Assembly: GCF_002258315.1 (NCBI RefSeq)
Contig: NZ_NOYD01000013.1
Location: 466,022 to 530,021 of the forward strand
Source of the DNA: Rhodococcus sp. 06-462-5
GTDB lineage: Bacteria; Actinomycetota; Actinomycetes; Mycobacteriales; Mycobacteriaceae
DNA length: 64,000 nt
Direction of reading: 5' to 3'
The stretch's first letter is position 1; each line of letters begins with the position of its first letter. The translations under genes and the position numbers were made by a program. Of the stretch, positions 51,873 to 62,334 are shown one piece after another. The notes under the pieces were generated by a model that worked only from the letters and a program-made list of their open reading frames with translations, did no database searches and was not told the DNA's origin.

Positions 51873-53921
51873 GTGCCGTCGAAGACCGAGTTGCCAACCG
51901 TTCCCGCTCTCCTGCAGGTCGCGGTGCACTCGCTCGGCGGCAAGGAACGCAGCAATCAGCTGACGATGGCATCGGCGGTGGCACACTCGATCGATACCGG
52001 GGAACATCTCGCGGTGCAGGCAGGCACCGGAACCGGCAAATCCCTGGCATACCTCGTTCCCAGCATTCGGCACGCCGTGGAATCGGGCAAGACCGTCATC
52101 GTCTCCACGGCCACCATCGCGCTGCAGCGGCAGTTGGTCGACCGCGATCTCCCGCGCCTGTCCGACGCCTTGACCGAGGCCGTCGGCCGTCGGCCGAAGT
52201 TCGCAATCCTCAAGGGCCGCAACAACTATCTGTGCATGAACAAGATCCACACCGGCGCTGCCCAGGAGGCACCGGATGCGGAACTGTTCGACCCGTTCGC
52301 CGTCTCACGGATGGGACGCGAGGTGGTTCGGCTGACCAAGTGGTCGTCCGAGACCGAGACCGGCGACCGCGACGACGTCGTGCCCGGGGTCAGCGATCAG
52401 GCCTGGCGTCAGGTCAGCGTCACCGCCCGCGAATGCCTGGGCAAGTCCCGCTGCCCCGTCGGCGATGACTGCTTCGCCGAACGCGCCCGCACCGAGGCCG
52501 CCCAGGTCGACGTCGTGGTGACCAACCACGCGCTGCTCGCGATCGACGCGATCACCGGAATCCAGATCCTCCCCGAGCACGACGTCGTGGTCGTCGACGA
52601 GGCCCACGAACTGGTCGACCGAGTGACCGGTGTTGCCACCGAAGAGCTGTCAGCCGCGACGGTCACGGCCGCGGCGCGCCGGAGCGCCAAGCTCATCGAA
52701 GAAGAGACGGTCGATCAGCTCGAGGGAGCCGCCGAGAACTGGGCCGCGATCCTGGACGAGCTACCCCCGAGTCGCTGGCAGTCCCTACCCGACGGCGTCG
52801 GCCCCGCGCTCGCCTCCATTCGCGACGCCGCCTGGGCGGTCCGCACCGCTATCGGTCCCAACAAGCAGGGCATGGCCGCCAGTGACCCCGAGGCCGCCGC
52901 GGCTCGCAGCGCCGCCCTCGTCGCGGTCGACGAGGTGCACGACAGCGCGGTTCGTGTCCTCACGGCATTCGACGAACCCGATCCGGCCAAACGCAAAGAC
53001 GTCGTCTGGCATGCCGTCGACGACTTCCGCGGCAACGTCAAACGCACAGTCCGCATCGCACCGCTGTCGGTGGGCGGACTGCTCAGAGCTCGCCTGTTCG
53101 CCGAATCCACCGTGGTACTCACCTCGGCGACCTTGACCGTCGGCGGATCGTTCGACGGGTTGGCCGTCAACTGGGGCCTGCCTGCAGAGAAACCGTCGCG
53201 CAGTGACACCGCGATGGCGTCGGGTGTGGAACCGCCGTCCGACACCGGGTCGATCCGGTGGAATTCGCTCGACGTCGGCTCGCCGTTCGACCATGCCCGA
53301 GCCGGCATCATGTACATCGCCAAGCATCTCTCGCCACCTGGACGCGACGGCCTCTCGAAGTCCTCTCTCGACGAGATCGAATCGCTGGTCAGCGCCGCCG
53401 GTGGTCGCACGCTCGGACTCTTCTCGTCGATGCGCGCCGCCAAGGCCGCCGCCGAGGAGATGCGCGAGCGCCTCGACACACCGATCCTGTGCCAGGGCGA
53501 CGACTCCACCGGCGCACTGGTGCAGAAGTTCGCCGACGACGAGGCCACCTCCCTGTTCGGGACGCTGTCGCTGTGGCAGGGCGTCGACGTCCCCGGCCCA
53601 TCGCTGAGTTTGGTGATCCTGGACCGCATTCCGTTTCCGCGGCCCGACGATCCGCTGCTGGTGGCCAGGCAGCAGGCCGTCGAATCGCGGGGCGGCAACG
53701 GCTTTCTCGCGGTCGCCGCCAACCACGCGGCCCTGCTGCTGGCGCAGGGCGTCGGCCGACTGCTCCGTAGCGTCGACGACAAAGGGGTTGTCGCCGTTCT
53801 CGATTCACGGCTCGCCACTGCCCGGTACGGCGGCTACCTACGTGCCTCGCTACCGCCGTTCTGGGAGACCTCGGATCCGGAGGTGGTCCGCAAGGCCCTC
53901 ACCCGCCTGGCCGGAAAATAG
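51873..53921 (+). CDS. dinG: DinG-family ATP-dependent DNA helicase
   Basis: A 682-residue XPD/DinG-like superfamily 2 helicase that unwinds DNA 5'-3'. The Walker A motif is AGTGTGKSLAYL (near residue 50) and the Walker B box is VVVDEAHEL (near 240). A cysteine set (CMNKI, CLGKSRCPVGDDCF) lies between motif I and the DEAH box and is the expected iron-sulfur ligand set. C-terminal helicase motifs are GLFSSMRA, LFGTLSLWQGVDVPG and QGVGRLLRS. GTG at 51873. It follows pncB by 50 bp and is convergent with glgP 7 bp away, the same order as Rv1329c-Rv1330c. Confidence 0.93.
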   Translation: MPSKTELPTVPALLQVAVHSLGGKERSNQLTMASAVAHSIDTGEHLAVQAGTGTGKSLAYLVPSIRHAVESGKTVIVSTATIALQRQLVDRDLPRLSDALTEAVGRRPKFAILKGRNNYLCMNKIHTGAAQEAPDAELFDPFAVSRMGREVVRLTKWSSETETGDRDDVVPGVSDQAWRQVSVTARECLGKSRCPVGDDCFAERARTEAAQVDVVVTNHALLAIDAITGIQILPEHDVVVVDEAHELVDRVTGVATEELSAATVTAAARRSAKLIEEETVDQLEGAAENWAAILDELPPSRWQSLPDGVGPALASIRDAAWAVRTAIGPNKQGMAASDPEAAAARSAALVAVDEVHDSAVRVLTAFDEPDPAKRKDVVWHAVDDFRGNVKRTVRIAPLSVGGLLRARLFAESTVVLTSATLTVGGSFDGLAVNWGLPAEKPSRSDTAMASGVEPPSDTGSIRWNSLDVGSPFDHARAGIMYIAKHLSPPGRDGLSKSSLDEIESLVSAAGGRTLGLFSSMRAAKAAAEEMRERLDTPILCQGDDSTGALVQKFADDEATSLFGTLSLWQGVDVPGPSLSLVILDRIPFPRPDDPLLVARQQAVESRGGNGFLAVAANHAALLLAQGVGRLLRSVDDKGVVAVLDSRLATARYGGYLRASLPPFWETSDPEVVRKALTRLAGK

Positions 53922-53928
53922 CCGCTCC

Positions 53929-56451
53929 CTACGGCGTCGCCACCAACCCGAGCTCGGCATCCGAGGCCAGACCGTGGTGATGAGGTAGCACTCGCACCGT
54001 GTATCCCACCGTGCCACTGTGCGGTAGCCGCGTCTCGCCTGCGTACACGTGCTCGCCGCCGTCGGTTCCCACGTGGGTCATGGCCGTCGTGCGAATGTCG
54101 GTGAGGTTCTCCTCCGCGTCGACGCGTCCCACGACCGCCTGCACCACGACGTCCGAGGCGTCCAGACCACCGAGATCGACGTTGGCGCGCAGCGAGAGCT
54201 CCGCCCCGATCACCGGAGTGTCCGGCAGACCGTCACTGTCGACGCGGGTGACTTTCACTGCGCCCCAAGCCTGTTCGACGCGGCGGCGGTACGACGCGAC
54301 GTCCGTGGCACCGCGGTGACCATCGGCCGAGGCCGCGCGGGCGGATTCGGCAGCGGGTGCGTAGTAGCCCAGCGTGTAGTCCTGCACCATTCTCGACGCC
54401 AACACTTTCGGACCCAACTGTTCGAGAGTGTGGCGCACCATTTCGATCCAGCGACTGGGCACGCCGTCGTCCCCGCGGTCGTAGAACTTCGGTAGTACCG
54501 CCTGCTCGAGCAGTTCGTAGAGCGCGGCGGCTTCGAGATCGTCGCGGCGGTTGTCGTCGGTGACGCCGTCCGCAGTGGGGATGGCCCAGCCGTTCTCTCC
54601 GTCGTACATCTCGTCCCACCAGCCGTCGCGGATCGACAGGTTGAGGCCGCCGTTGAGCGCGGATTTCATGCCGGATGTTCCACACGCTTCGAGCGGTCGC
54701 AGCGGATTGTTCAGCCAGACATCACATCCCCAGTACAGGAATCGCGCCATGGACATGTCGTAGTCGGGCAGGAACACGATGCGGTGCCGTACGTCGGCCT
54801 GATCGGCGAACCTGACGATCTGCTGAATGAGCGCCTTTCCGCCGTCGTCGGCGGGGTGCGACTTGCCGGCGACCACCAACTGGACCGGGCGAACCGGGTC
54901 CAGCAACATGGCGCGCAGTCGCTCGGGCTCGCGGAGCATCAGGGTCAGGCGCTTGTACGTCGGTACCCGTCGAGCAAATCCGACGGTGAGTACGTTGGGA
55001 TCGAAAACATTTGCTGTCCAACTGATCTCGGCCTCGGTCGAGCCGCGTTCGAGCGCCGAGCGCCGCACCCGACGCCGCACCTCGTCCACCAATTGCGCTC
55101 GCAGGGCGTTGCGCGTGGACCACACCTGGTCCGAGGACATCGGCCCCGACTCCGCCCATTCCCGGGCAGACCACGTCGGAGCATGAACGCCGTTGGTGAC
55201 CGATCCGATCGGCACCTCGGATGTGTCGAAGCCCTGCCACAGGTCGTTGAACATCTCGCGGCTGACGATGCCGTGCAGCTTGGACACCCCGTTGGCGCGT
55301 TGCCCCAGGCGCAGTCCCATATGCGCCATGTTGAACACCGAGGCGTCGCTCTCGCCGCCGAGTGCGAGGATCCGATCCATCGGCAACCCCGGCAGCAGCG
55401 CCGAGTCCGCTCCGCCGTCCGCACTTGCGAAGTAGTGCCGCACCAGATCGGCCGGAAACCGGTCGATTCCGGCCGGGACCGGGGTGTGGGTGGTGAAGAC
55501 GGTGCCCGCTCGCACCGCCGCCAGTGCCGCGTCGAAGTCCAGGGTTCCCGAGGTGACGAGTTCGCGGATGCGTTCGACGCCGAGGAAGCCTGCGTGGCCC
55601 TCGTTCATGTGGAACACCTCGGGATCGGGCAGCCCGTATGCGCGGGTGTAGGCCCGGATCGCTCGAACTCCGCCGATACCGGCCAGTATCTCCTGCTTGA
55701 TGCGGTGATCCTGATCGCCGCCGTACAACCGGTCGGTGACCCCGCGCAGCTCCGGGTCGTTGTCGGCGATGTCGGAATCGAGCAGCAGCAGCGGGACGCG
55801 TCCCACCTGGGCGATCCACACCCGCGCCCGCAGCACCCGAGATCCGGGCATCGACACATGGATCAGCACCGGAGAGTCGCCGTCGTCGGTGAGCAACCGC
55901 AGCGGCAGACCGTGCGGGTCGAGGGACGGATAGCGTTCGGCCTGCCAGCCGTCGGCAGTCAGCGACTGGCGAAAGTAGCCCGAGCGGTAGAGCAACCCGA
56001 CACCGATCAACGGAAGTCCCAGGTCAGAGGCCGCCTTGAGATGGTCGCCGGCCAAGATTCCCAGCCCGCCGGAGTAGTTCGGCAGCACCTCGGTGACACC
56101 GAACTCCATCGAGAAATAACCGATGCCCGACGGCAGAGCACGTCCCTCGGCCAGCTCGTTCTGGTACCAGAGCGGCCGGGCGAGGTAGTCGTGCAGATCC
56201 GCCTCGGCGGCGTCCAGTTCGGCCAGGAAGTGCTCGTCGGCCGCGAGTTCCTCGAGACGCGCAGGCGCGACGGCTCCCAGTACGGCCAACGGATCGCGCT
56301 CGAGTTCGGTCCACAACAGTGGATCGATGTGCTCGAACAGATCCTGCGTCGACGAGTGCCACGACCACCTGAGGTTTGTCGAGAGCTCGGCGAGGGCATT
56401 CAGGCGGGCGGGAAGGTGGGCTCGGACGGTGAATCGACGCAAAGCTTTCAC
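53929..56451 (-). CDS. glgP: Alpha-glucan (glycogen) phosphorylase
   Basis: An 840-residue GT35 enzyme that releases glucose-1-phosphate from alpha-1,4-glucan. It is of the Thermus/archaeal type, with an N-terminal domain (LSTNLRWSWHSSTQDLF) typical of that branch. Conserved catalytic segments are GIGYFSMEFGVTEVLPNYSGGLGILAGDHLKAASDLGLPL, HMNEGHAGF and the pyridoxal-phosphate Lys region ACGTSGMKSALNGGLNLSIRDGWWDE. GTG at 56451 gives the family start KALRRFTVRAHLPARL; 56499 adds unrelated residues. Divergent from glgE, sharing a 205-bp promoter region. Confidence 0.93.
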   Translation of the reverse strand: MKALRRFTVRAHLPARLNALAELSTNLRWSWHSSTQDLFEHIDPLLWTELERDPLAVLGAVAPARLEELAADEHFLAELDAAEADLHDYLARPLWYQNELAEGRALPSGIGYFSMEFGVTEVLPNYSGGLGILAGDHLKAASDLGLPLIGVGLLYRSGYFRQSLTADGWQAERYPSLDPHGLPLRLLTDDGDSPVLIHVSMPGSRVLRARVWIAQVGRVPLLLLDSDIADNDPELRGVTDRLYGGDQDHRIKQEILAGIGGVRAIRAYTRAYGLPDPEVFHMNEGHAGFLGVERIRELVTSGTLDFDAALAAVRAGTVFTTHTPVPAGIDRFPADLVRHYFASADGGADSALLPGLPMDRILALGGESDASVFNMAHMGLRLGQRANGVSKLHGIVSREMFNDLWQGFDTSEVPIGSVTNGVHAPTWSAREWAESGPMSSDQVWSTRNALRAQLVDEVRRRVRRSALERGSTEAEISWTANVFDPNVLTVGFARRVPTYKRLTLMLREPERLRAMLLDPVRPVQLVVAGKSHPADDGGKALIQQIVRFADQADVRHRIVFLPDYDMSMARFLYWGCDVWLNNPLRPLEACGTSGMKSALNGGLNLSIRDGWWDEMYDGENGWAIPTADGVTDDNRRDDLEAAALYELLEQAVLPKFYDRGDDGVPSRWIEMVRHTLEQLGPKVLASRMVQDYTLGYYAPAAESARAASADGHRGATDVASYRRRVEQAWGAVKVTRVDSDGLPDTPVIGAELSLRANVDLGGLDASDVVVQAVVGRVDAEENLTDIRTTAMTHVGTDGGEHVYAGETRLPHSGTVGYTVRVLPHHHGLASDAELGLVATP

Positions 56452-56656
56452 AGGGTCGAACCCTACCCACGCACACCTGTGTCGATGGGCGGCTTGCACG
56501 AAATCCGAGATGCGTCACCCGTCGTGGGCAGTATGCGTCGGCGCACGCGCCATCTCCATCGCTGCACTACGGTTGACGAGTAGAAGCACACCAATATCGG
56601 TTCGATCAGAGGTTGCGCCCGCGCAGCCATACCTCTAGCGAAGAATGGAGTGTGAA

Positions 56657-58663
56657 GTGACAGGTCGACTTGGTATCGACAATGTCCTTCCAGATACGAC
56701 GACCGGGAAGTACCCCGCGAAAGCGGTGGTGGGCGAGACGTTTCCAGTCTCCGCCGACGTCTGGCGCGAGGGTCACGACGCGGTGGCCGCGACGCTGTCG
56801 GTGCGCGGACCGGGAGGCAAACTCGAACGCATCCCGATGACACCGGGCCGCGAACCCGACACGTTCGACGCGGTGTTCGTCCCCTCTCGGCCGGGTTACT
56901 GGATCTGCCGCATCGAGGCGTGGAGCGATCCGATCAGCACCTGGCGTCACGCCGTCGAAGCGAAGCTCGGAGTGGGCCAGAGTGCTCACGAACTCGCCAA
57001 CGATCTCGAGATCGGGGCGCGATTGTTCCTGCGGGCTGCCACCGGCGTTCCTGCCGAGAGCAGGCAGATGCTGGCCGATGTCGCCGCCGCGCTGCGCGAC
57101 ACCGACCGCCCACTGCCGGCCCGGGTGTCCTCGGCGTTCGCGTCGACGGTCGCAGACTTGCTGTTCGCTCACCCGCTGCGTGAGCTGGTGACTCGATCTC
57201 GCGCGGTCAACGTGTGGGTCGACCGCAATCTCGCACTCAACGGTGCGTGGTACGAGTTCTTCCCCCGATCGACCGGTGGGTGGAACGAGGACGGATCTCC
57301 GCGGCACGGCACGTTCGCGACGTCGATCGAGCAGTTGCCCCGCATCGAGCGGATGGGATTCGACATCGTCTACCTTCCGCCGATCCACCCCATCGGCACC
57401 ATCAACCGCAAGGGCCCGAACAACACGTTGACCCCGGGCCCCGAGGACGTCGGGTCGCCGTGGGCCATCGGCTCTGCGGACGGCGGCCACGACGCCATCC
57501 ATCCCGAACTGGGCACCGAGGACGACTTCCGCGCGTTCGTCGCCGCCGCACAGGAGCACAACCTGGAGGTGGCACTCGATCTCGCCCTCCAGGCCGCTCC
57601 CGATCACCCTTGGGCGGCAACACATTCCGAGTGGTTCACCGTGTTGCCGGACGGCACCATTGCCTACGCCGAGAACCCGCCGAAGAAGTATCAGGACATC
57701 TACCCGGTCAATTTCGACAACGACCGGCGCGGCATCTACGAAGAGGTGCTCCGCGTGGTCCGGTACTGGATCTCGCTGGGAGTCAAGGTCTTCCGAGTCG
57801 ACAATCCACACACCAAGCCGCCGGACTTCTGGGAATGGCTCATCGCCGAGGTCAAGAAGACCGACCCGGACGTGCTGTTCCTCGCCGAGGCGTTCACCCG
57901 ACCGGTGCGCATGTACGGCTTGGCGCAGCGCGGCTTCACGCAGTCGTACACCTACTTCACCTGGCGTACCGCCAAGTGGGAGCTGACCGAGTTCGCCGAG
58001 GAGCATGCTCGACGCGCCGACGACGCGCGTCCCAACCTGTTCGTCAACACCCCGGACATCCTGCACGAGAGCCTGCAGCACGGCGGGCCCGGAATGTTCG
58101 CTCTCCGAGCAGCTCTCGCAGCGACGATGGCCCCCACCTGGGGCGTCTACTCGGGCTACGAACTGTTCGAGCATCAGGCCGTGCGAGAGGGCAGCGAGGA
58201 GTACCTGGACTCGGAGAAGTACCAGTTGCGCCCGCGCGACTTCGAGGGTGCGCTGGCCCGCGGCGAGTCGCTCGAGCCCTGGATCACCACGCTGAACGCA
58301 ATCAGGCGTGCGCATCCGGCGCTGCAACAGCTGCGCAACATCCACTTTCACACCATCGACAACGAAGCGCTGATCGGGTACTCGAAGTTCGACCCGCAGA
58401 CCGGCGACTCCGTTCTGGTGGTGATCAACCTCAACCCGTTCGGGGCCGAGGAAGGCACCATCCACCTGGACATGCCGGCTCTGGGCCACGACTGGCAGGA
58501 CACCCTCACGATCAAGGACGAAGTGAGCGGCGTCCACTACGACTGGGGCCACACCAATTTCGTCCGGCTCGAGCCGTGGACATCGGTGGCGCACATCTTC
58601 ACGCTCCCCCACATCCCGTACCCGGCACGAATCGAACTGGCCTACCGCGGCAACCGAAAGTGA
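56657..58663 (+). CDS. glgE: Alpha-1,4-glucan:maltose-1-phosphate maltosyltransferase
   Basis: A 668-residue GH13_3 enzyme that extends alpha-glucan with maltose from maltose-1-phosphate. The N-terminal immunoglobulin-like region contains [29 protein letters not shown], as in M. tuberculosis GlgE. The catalytic nucleophile Asp is in [12 protein letters not shown], and the acid/base Glu in [10 protein letters not shown]. Phosphate-binding and substrate loops are seen in [35 protein letters not shown] and [14 protein letters not shown] at 56657 has GGAG 6 bp upstream; an ATG at 56645 is in frame. The next gene, glgB, starts 11 bp later, so the two form an operon with the metallopeptidase. Confidence 0.95.
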   Translation: MTGRLGIDNVLPDTTTGKYPAKAVVGETFPVSADVWREGHDAVAATLSVRGPGGKLERIPMTPGREPDTFDAVFVPSRPGYWICRIEAWSDPISTWRHAVEAKLGVGQSAHELANDLEIGARLFLRAATGVPAESRQMLADVAAALRDTDRPLPARVSSAFASTVADLLFAHPLRELVTRSRAVNVWVDRNLALNGAWYEFFPRSTGGWNEDGSPRHGTFATSIEQLPRIERMGFDIVYLPPIHPIGTINRKGPNNTLTPGPEDVGSPWAIGSADGGHDAIHPELGTEDDFRAFVAAAQEHNLEVALDLALQAAPDHPWAATHSEWFTVLPDGTIAYAENPPKKYQDIYPVNFDNDRRGIYEEVLRVVRYWISLGVKVFRVDNPHTKPPDFWEWLIAEVKKTDPDVLFLAEAFTRPVRMYGLAQRGFTQSYTYFTWRTAKWELTEFAEEHARRADDARPNLFVNTPDILHESLQHGGPGMFALRAALAATMAPTWGVYSGYELFEHQAVREGSEEYLDSEKYQLRPRDFEGALARGESLEPWITTLNAIRRAHPALQQLRNIHFHTIDNEALIGYSKFDPQTGDSVLVVINLNPFGAEEGTIHLDMPALGHDWQDTLTIKDEVSGVHYDWGHTNFVRLEPWTSVAHIFTLPHIPYPARIELAYRGNRK

Positions 58664-58674
58664 AGGGATTCAAC

Positions 58675-60876
58675 GTGACCGAGAATCCGACGACGCCCGA
58701 AGACACCATTGCAGCCCCGTCCGACAACGATCTCGAACTCATCGCTGCAGGGCGGCACTACAACCCGCATTCCGTCCTCGGTGCCCACCCGGTGCCGGGC
58801 GGAACGGCGATCCGCGCCCTCAAGCCCGACGCCGAGAAGGTCGTCGCCCGCGTCGGGGGCGTCGACCACGAGCTGACCCACGTCGCGCACGGACTCTTCT
58901 CGGCTCTGGTCCCGTTCGAGGACCTGATCGACTACCGCCTCGTGGTGACGTGGCCCGGTGGACACGTCTCCGAATCCGCCGACGGGTACCGGTTCCTGCC
59001 CACTCTCGGCGAACTCGATCTGCACCTGTTCGGCGAGGGCAGGCACGAACGTCTGTGGGACATTCTCGGCGCGCACCAGCAGTCGTACGCGACTCCGGAC
59101 GGTCCCGTCACCGGCACGTCGTTCGCGGTCTGGGCCCCCGCAGCCCAGGGTGTCACTCTGGTCGGCGATTTCGACGGCTGGACCGGCCGAAGCTGGCCGA
59201 TGCGCGTACTGGGCTCGACGGGAGTGTGGGAGATCTTCGCTCCCGACATCGCACCGGGCGCGCTGTACAAGTTCCGCGTTCACGGTGCCGACGGCTCGGT
59301 CAAGGACAAGGCCGACCCGATGGCCTTCGCCACCGAGATCCCACCGTCGACGGCGTCGGTCGTCACCGAGTCCTCGTACACCTGGAACGACGAGTCCTGG
59401 CTCGACACCAGGGCCGGCATCGAGCCGACGCAGGCACCGATGAGCGTCTACGAGATCCACTTGGCGTCCTGGCGGCCGGGCCTGGGGTACCGCGAGCTCG
59501 CCGAACAGTTGGCCGAATACATCACCGAGACCGGCTTCACCCACGTGGAGCTGCTCCCGGTCGCCGAGCACCCGTTCGGCGGGTCCTGGGGTTACCAGGT
59601 GACCTCGTACTACGCACCGACCTCGCGTTTCGGCAGCCCCGACGATTTCCGCTACTTCGTCGACCACCTCCACAGCGCCGGAATCGGCGTCATCGTCGAC
59701 TGGGTTCCCGCGCACTTCCCCAAGGACGAATGGGCCCTGGCTCGATTCGACGGCGGCCCGCTCTACGAGCACGGCGACCCGCAGCGTGGCGAGCAACTCG
59801 ACTGGGGCACTTTGGTTTTCGACTTCGGGCGACGCGAGGTTCGCAACTTCCTGGTCGCGAACGCGCTGTACTGGATCGACGAGTTCCACATCGACGGACT
59901 GCGCGTCGATGCCGTGGCGTCGATGCTGTACCTGGACTACTCCCGTCCCGAGGGCGGCTGGTCGCCGAACATCTACGGTGGCCGCGAGAACCTCGAGGCC
60001 GTCACGTTCCTGCAGGAGATGAACGCGACGGTGCACAAGAAGCACCGCGGCGTCGTCACCGTGGCCGAGGAGTCGACGGCATGGCCCGGCGTCACCCGCC
60101 CGACGAACGTCGGCGGACTCGGGTTCAACATGAAGTGGAACATGGGCTGGATGCACGACACCCTGGGCTTCCTCGGGCGTGATCCCATCCATCGCAGTTA
60201 CCACCACCACGAGATCACCTTCTCCCTGGTCTATGCGTGGAGTGAGAACTACCTGCTCCCCATCAGCCACGACGAGGTGGTACACGGCAAGGGCACGCTG
60301 TGGACTCGGATGCCCGGCGACGACTACGCCAAGGCCGCAGGCCTGCGCGGAATGCTCGCCTACATGTGGGCGCACCCCGGCAAGCAACTGCTGTTCATGG
60401 GACAGGAGTTCGGACAGACCCGTGAGTGGTCCGAGGAACGCGGCCTGGACTGGTACCAGATCGACGAGGAACCTCTGCACAACGGCGTCAAAACCCTTGT
60501 GTCCGATCTGAACTCGACGTACAAGTCCCATCCGGCACTGTGGACGCTCGACACGTCGCCGAGTGGATACTCGTGGATCGACGCCAACGACACCGAGAAC
60601 AACGTGCTGAGCTTTCTGCGGTACGGATCCGACGGTTCGGTCATCGCGTGTATTTTCAACTTCTCCGGAAACGAGCACGGCAGCTATCGTGTGGGACTAC
60701 CGGAACCCGGCCGATGGATCGAGGTCCTCAACACCGATGCAACGGAGTACGGGGGCTCCGGCGTGGGCAACCTGGGTGAAGTGACGGCAACATCGCACTC
60801 GTGGCACGGACGACCGGCGTCAGGCCAGGTCGCCCTTCCCGCCAACGGGGCGATCTGGATAAAACTGGAGCGATAG
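58675..60876 (+). CDS. glgB: 1,4-alpha-glucan branching enzyme
   Basis: A 733-residue GH13_9 enzyme that makes alpha-1,6 branches. An N-terminal domain ([18 protein letters not shown]) and a second CBM48 domain ([18 protein letters not shown]) precede the barrel. The catalytic Asp is in [18 protein letters not shown] and the Glu in [27 protein letters not shown] is the conserved substrate segment. GTG at 58675 has GAAGGGA 7 bp upstream; the much longer open frame to 57214 is a shadow of glgE. The lipoprotein gene follows with no gap. Confidence 0.96.
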   Translation: MTENPTTPEDTIAAPSDNDLELIAAGRHYNPHSVLGAHPVPGGTAIRALKPDAEKVVARVGGVDHELTHVAHGLFSALVPFEDLIDYRLVVTWPGGHVSESADGYRFLPTLGELDLHLFGEGRHERLWDILGAHQQSYATPDGPVTGTSFAVWAPAAQGVTLVGDFDGWTGRSWPMRVLGSTGVWEIFAPDIAPGALYKFRVHGADGSVKDKADPMAFATEIPPSTASVVTESSYTWNDESWLDTRAGIEPTQAPMSVYEIHLASWRPGLGYRELAEQLAEYITETGFTHVELLPVAEHPFGGSWGYQVTSYYAPTSRFGSPDDFRYFVDHLHSAGIGVIVDWVPAHFPKDEWALARFDGGPLYEHGDPQRGEQLDWGTLVFDFGRREVRNFLVANALYWIDEFHIDGLRVDAVASMLYLDYSRPEGGWSPNIYGGRENLEAVTFLQEMNATVHKKHRGVVTVAEESTAWPGVTRPTNVGGLGFNMKWNMGWMHDTLGFLGRDPIHRSYHHHEITFSLVYAWSENYLLPISHDEVVHGKGTLWTRMPGDDYAKAAGLRGMLAYMWAHPGKQLLFMGQEFGQTREWSEERGLDWYQIDEEPLHNGVKTLVSDLNSTYKSHPALWTLDTSPSGYSWIDANDTENNVLSFLRYGSDGSVIACIFNFSGNEHGSYRVGLPEPGRWIEVLNTDATEYGGSGVGNLGEVTATSHSWHGRPASGQVALPANGAIWIKLER

Positions 60877-62325
60877 ATGAGTGGCGGCCGCACACCCCGA
60901 CTACTGGCCGCGGCCGCCACTGCAGGGCTGCTCCTGCTGACCTCGTGCGCACAGACAGTCAGCGGAAGTGCCGTATCGATCTACGAGAACCCGTTCACCG
61001 TTGCCGGACTTCCGGTCACGAGCGGTCCGAGCGGGCCCCGTCCCGATGTCCCCGATTCGACGATCACCGTGGAGAACGCCGAAGGCACCGACTCGGACAT
61101 CCTCGCCACGAACGCGATCGACGACATCCAACGATTCTGGGCCGAGCAGTACCCCAACTTGTTCAAGGGCTCGTTCACCCCGGTCTCGAAGGTCGTCTCG
61201 TGGGACGCGTCCGAGGACGAAGGATCGGGGATCAGATTCTGCGGAGACCGCACCGGCGGTATTCCCAACGCCGCCTACTGCACTCGTGACGACTCCATCG
61301 GGTGGGATCGAACCATTCTGCTCCCGGCTCTCGTCGACGCGTTCGGTCCGATGTCGGTGGTGATGGTGATCGCCCACGAATACGGTCACGCCATCCAGCA
61401 TCAATCGGGTCTCGTCGGCGACGACACCCCGACCATCGTTGCCGAGCAGCAGGCCGACTGCTTCGCCGGTGCGTTCATCCGCCACGTCGCCGAAGACGAT
61501 GCGCCGCACTTCACCATCAACACCTCGGACGGTCTCAACGGCGTCCTCGCCGCGACTGTCGCCGTGCGCGACGTCGACCCCAACGATCCGGAATCGGTAC
61601 ACGGCTCTGCCTTCGAGCGCGTCACCGCGGTGCAGCTCGGCTTCACCGAGGGCGCGGCAGTCTGCACCGGTATCGACGAGGCCGAGATCGATTCGCGTCG
61701 AGCATCGTTGCCGCAGAAGTTCAGCGACCCCGACGACTCCGGTGAGCTACCGGTCACCGAGGACACCCTCGGAGCCTTCACTCGATCCTTCGAATCTGTG
61801 CTGCCCGTGGCCGATCCGCCGGCCGTGGATTATTCCGGGTCCGATCTCGGGTGTTCGGACGCCGAGGCCACCGCGCCGGTGTCGTACTGTCCGTCGACCA
61901 ACACCATCGGTGTCGACGTCGAGGACCTGGCCGAGGTCGGACAGCCCGAGACACCCCGACGCGGAGACATCTTGCCGCTCAACGTTTCCGGCGACTACAG
62001 CGCCTACGTGCTGTTCGCCTCGCGATATACGCTCGCGGTGCAGAAGGAAGCAGGCCAATCGCTCGACGATCCGCAGGCCGCCCTGCGCTCGGCGTGTCTG
62101 TCGGGGGTCATCACGTCGGCGATGAGTGTCGAGAGCGGAACGACGGACCTCGAAGTCTGGCTCTCCCCCGGCGATCTCGACGAAGCCGTGTCCGGTCTGC
62201 TCAGCGACGGCCTCGCCGCCAGCGACGTCAACGGTACGACGCTGCCGTCCGGCTTCTCCCGAGTCGATGCGTTCCGTTCGGGAGTTCTCGGCGGCAAGGA
62301 ACGGTGCGACGCGCGCTACAGCTGA
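60877..62325 (+). CDS. Neutral zinc metallopeptidase lipoprotein (YpfJ-like)
   Basis: A 482-residue exported protein. The signal peptide RLLAAAATAGLLLLTSCAQ has a lipobox (TSCA, Cys at about residue 27). The mature part carries the zinc motif VVMVIAHEYGHAIQHQSG with HExxH, and a downstream Glu in AEQQADCFAGAF, which defines the putative neutral zinc metallopeptidase family. The C-terminal half (about 310-482) holds cysteines and is probably a separate domain. It is in frame behind glgB with only the stop codon between, so it belongs to the glgE-glgB operon; why a peptidase is there is unclear. Confidence 0.88.
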   Translation: MSGGRTPRLLAAAATAGLLLLTSCAQTVSGSAVSIYENPFTVAGLPVTSGPSGPRPDVPDSTITVENAEGTDSDILATNAIDDIQRFWAEQYPNLFKGSFTPVSKVVSWDASEDEGSGIRFCGDRTGGIPNAAYCTRDDSIGWDRTILLPALVDAFGPMSVVMVIAHEYGHAIQHQSGLVGDDTPTIVAEQQADCFAGAFIRHVAEDDAPHFTINTSDGLNGVLAATVAVRDVDPNDPESVHGSAFERVTAVQLGFTEGAAVCTGIDEAEIDSRRASLPQKFSDPDDSGELPVTEDTLGAFTRSFESVLPVADPPAVDYSGSDLGCSDAEATAPVSYCPSTNTIGVDVEDLAEVGQPETPRRGDILPLNVSGDYSAYVLFASRYTLAVQKEAGQSLDDPQAALRSACLSGVITSAMSVESGTTDLEVWLSPGDLDEAVSGLLSDGLAASDVNGTTLPSGFSRVDAFRSGVLGGKERCDARYS

Positions 62326-62334
62326 TCGGCGCTG

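Noticed and set aside
57214..58674. N-terminal extension of glgB by nearly 490 codons
   Set aside because: The extension lies in another frame of glgE, is Arg-rich and unlike any branching enzyme; GTG at 58675 has a good ribosome site.
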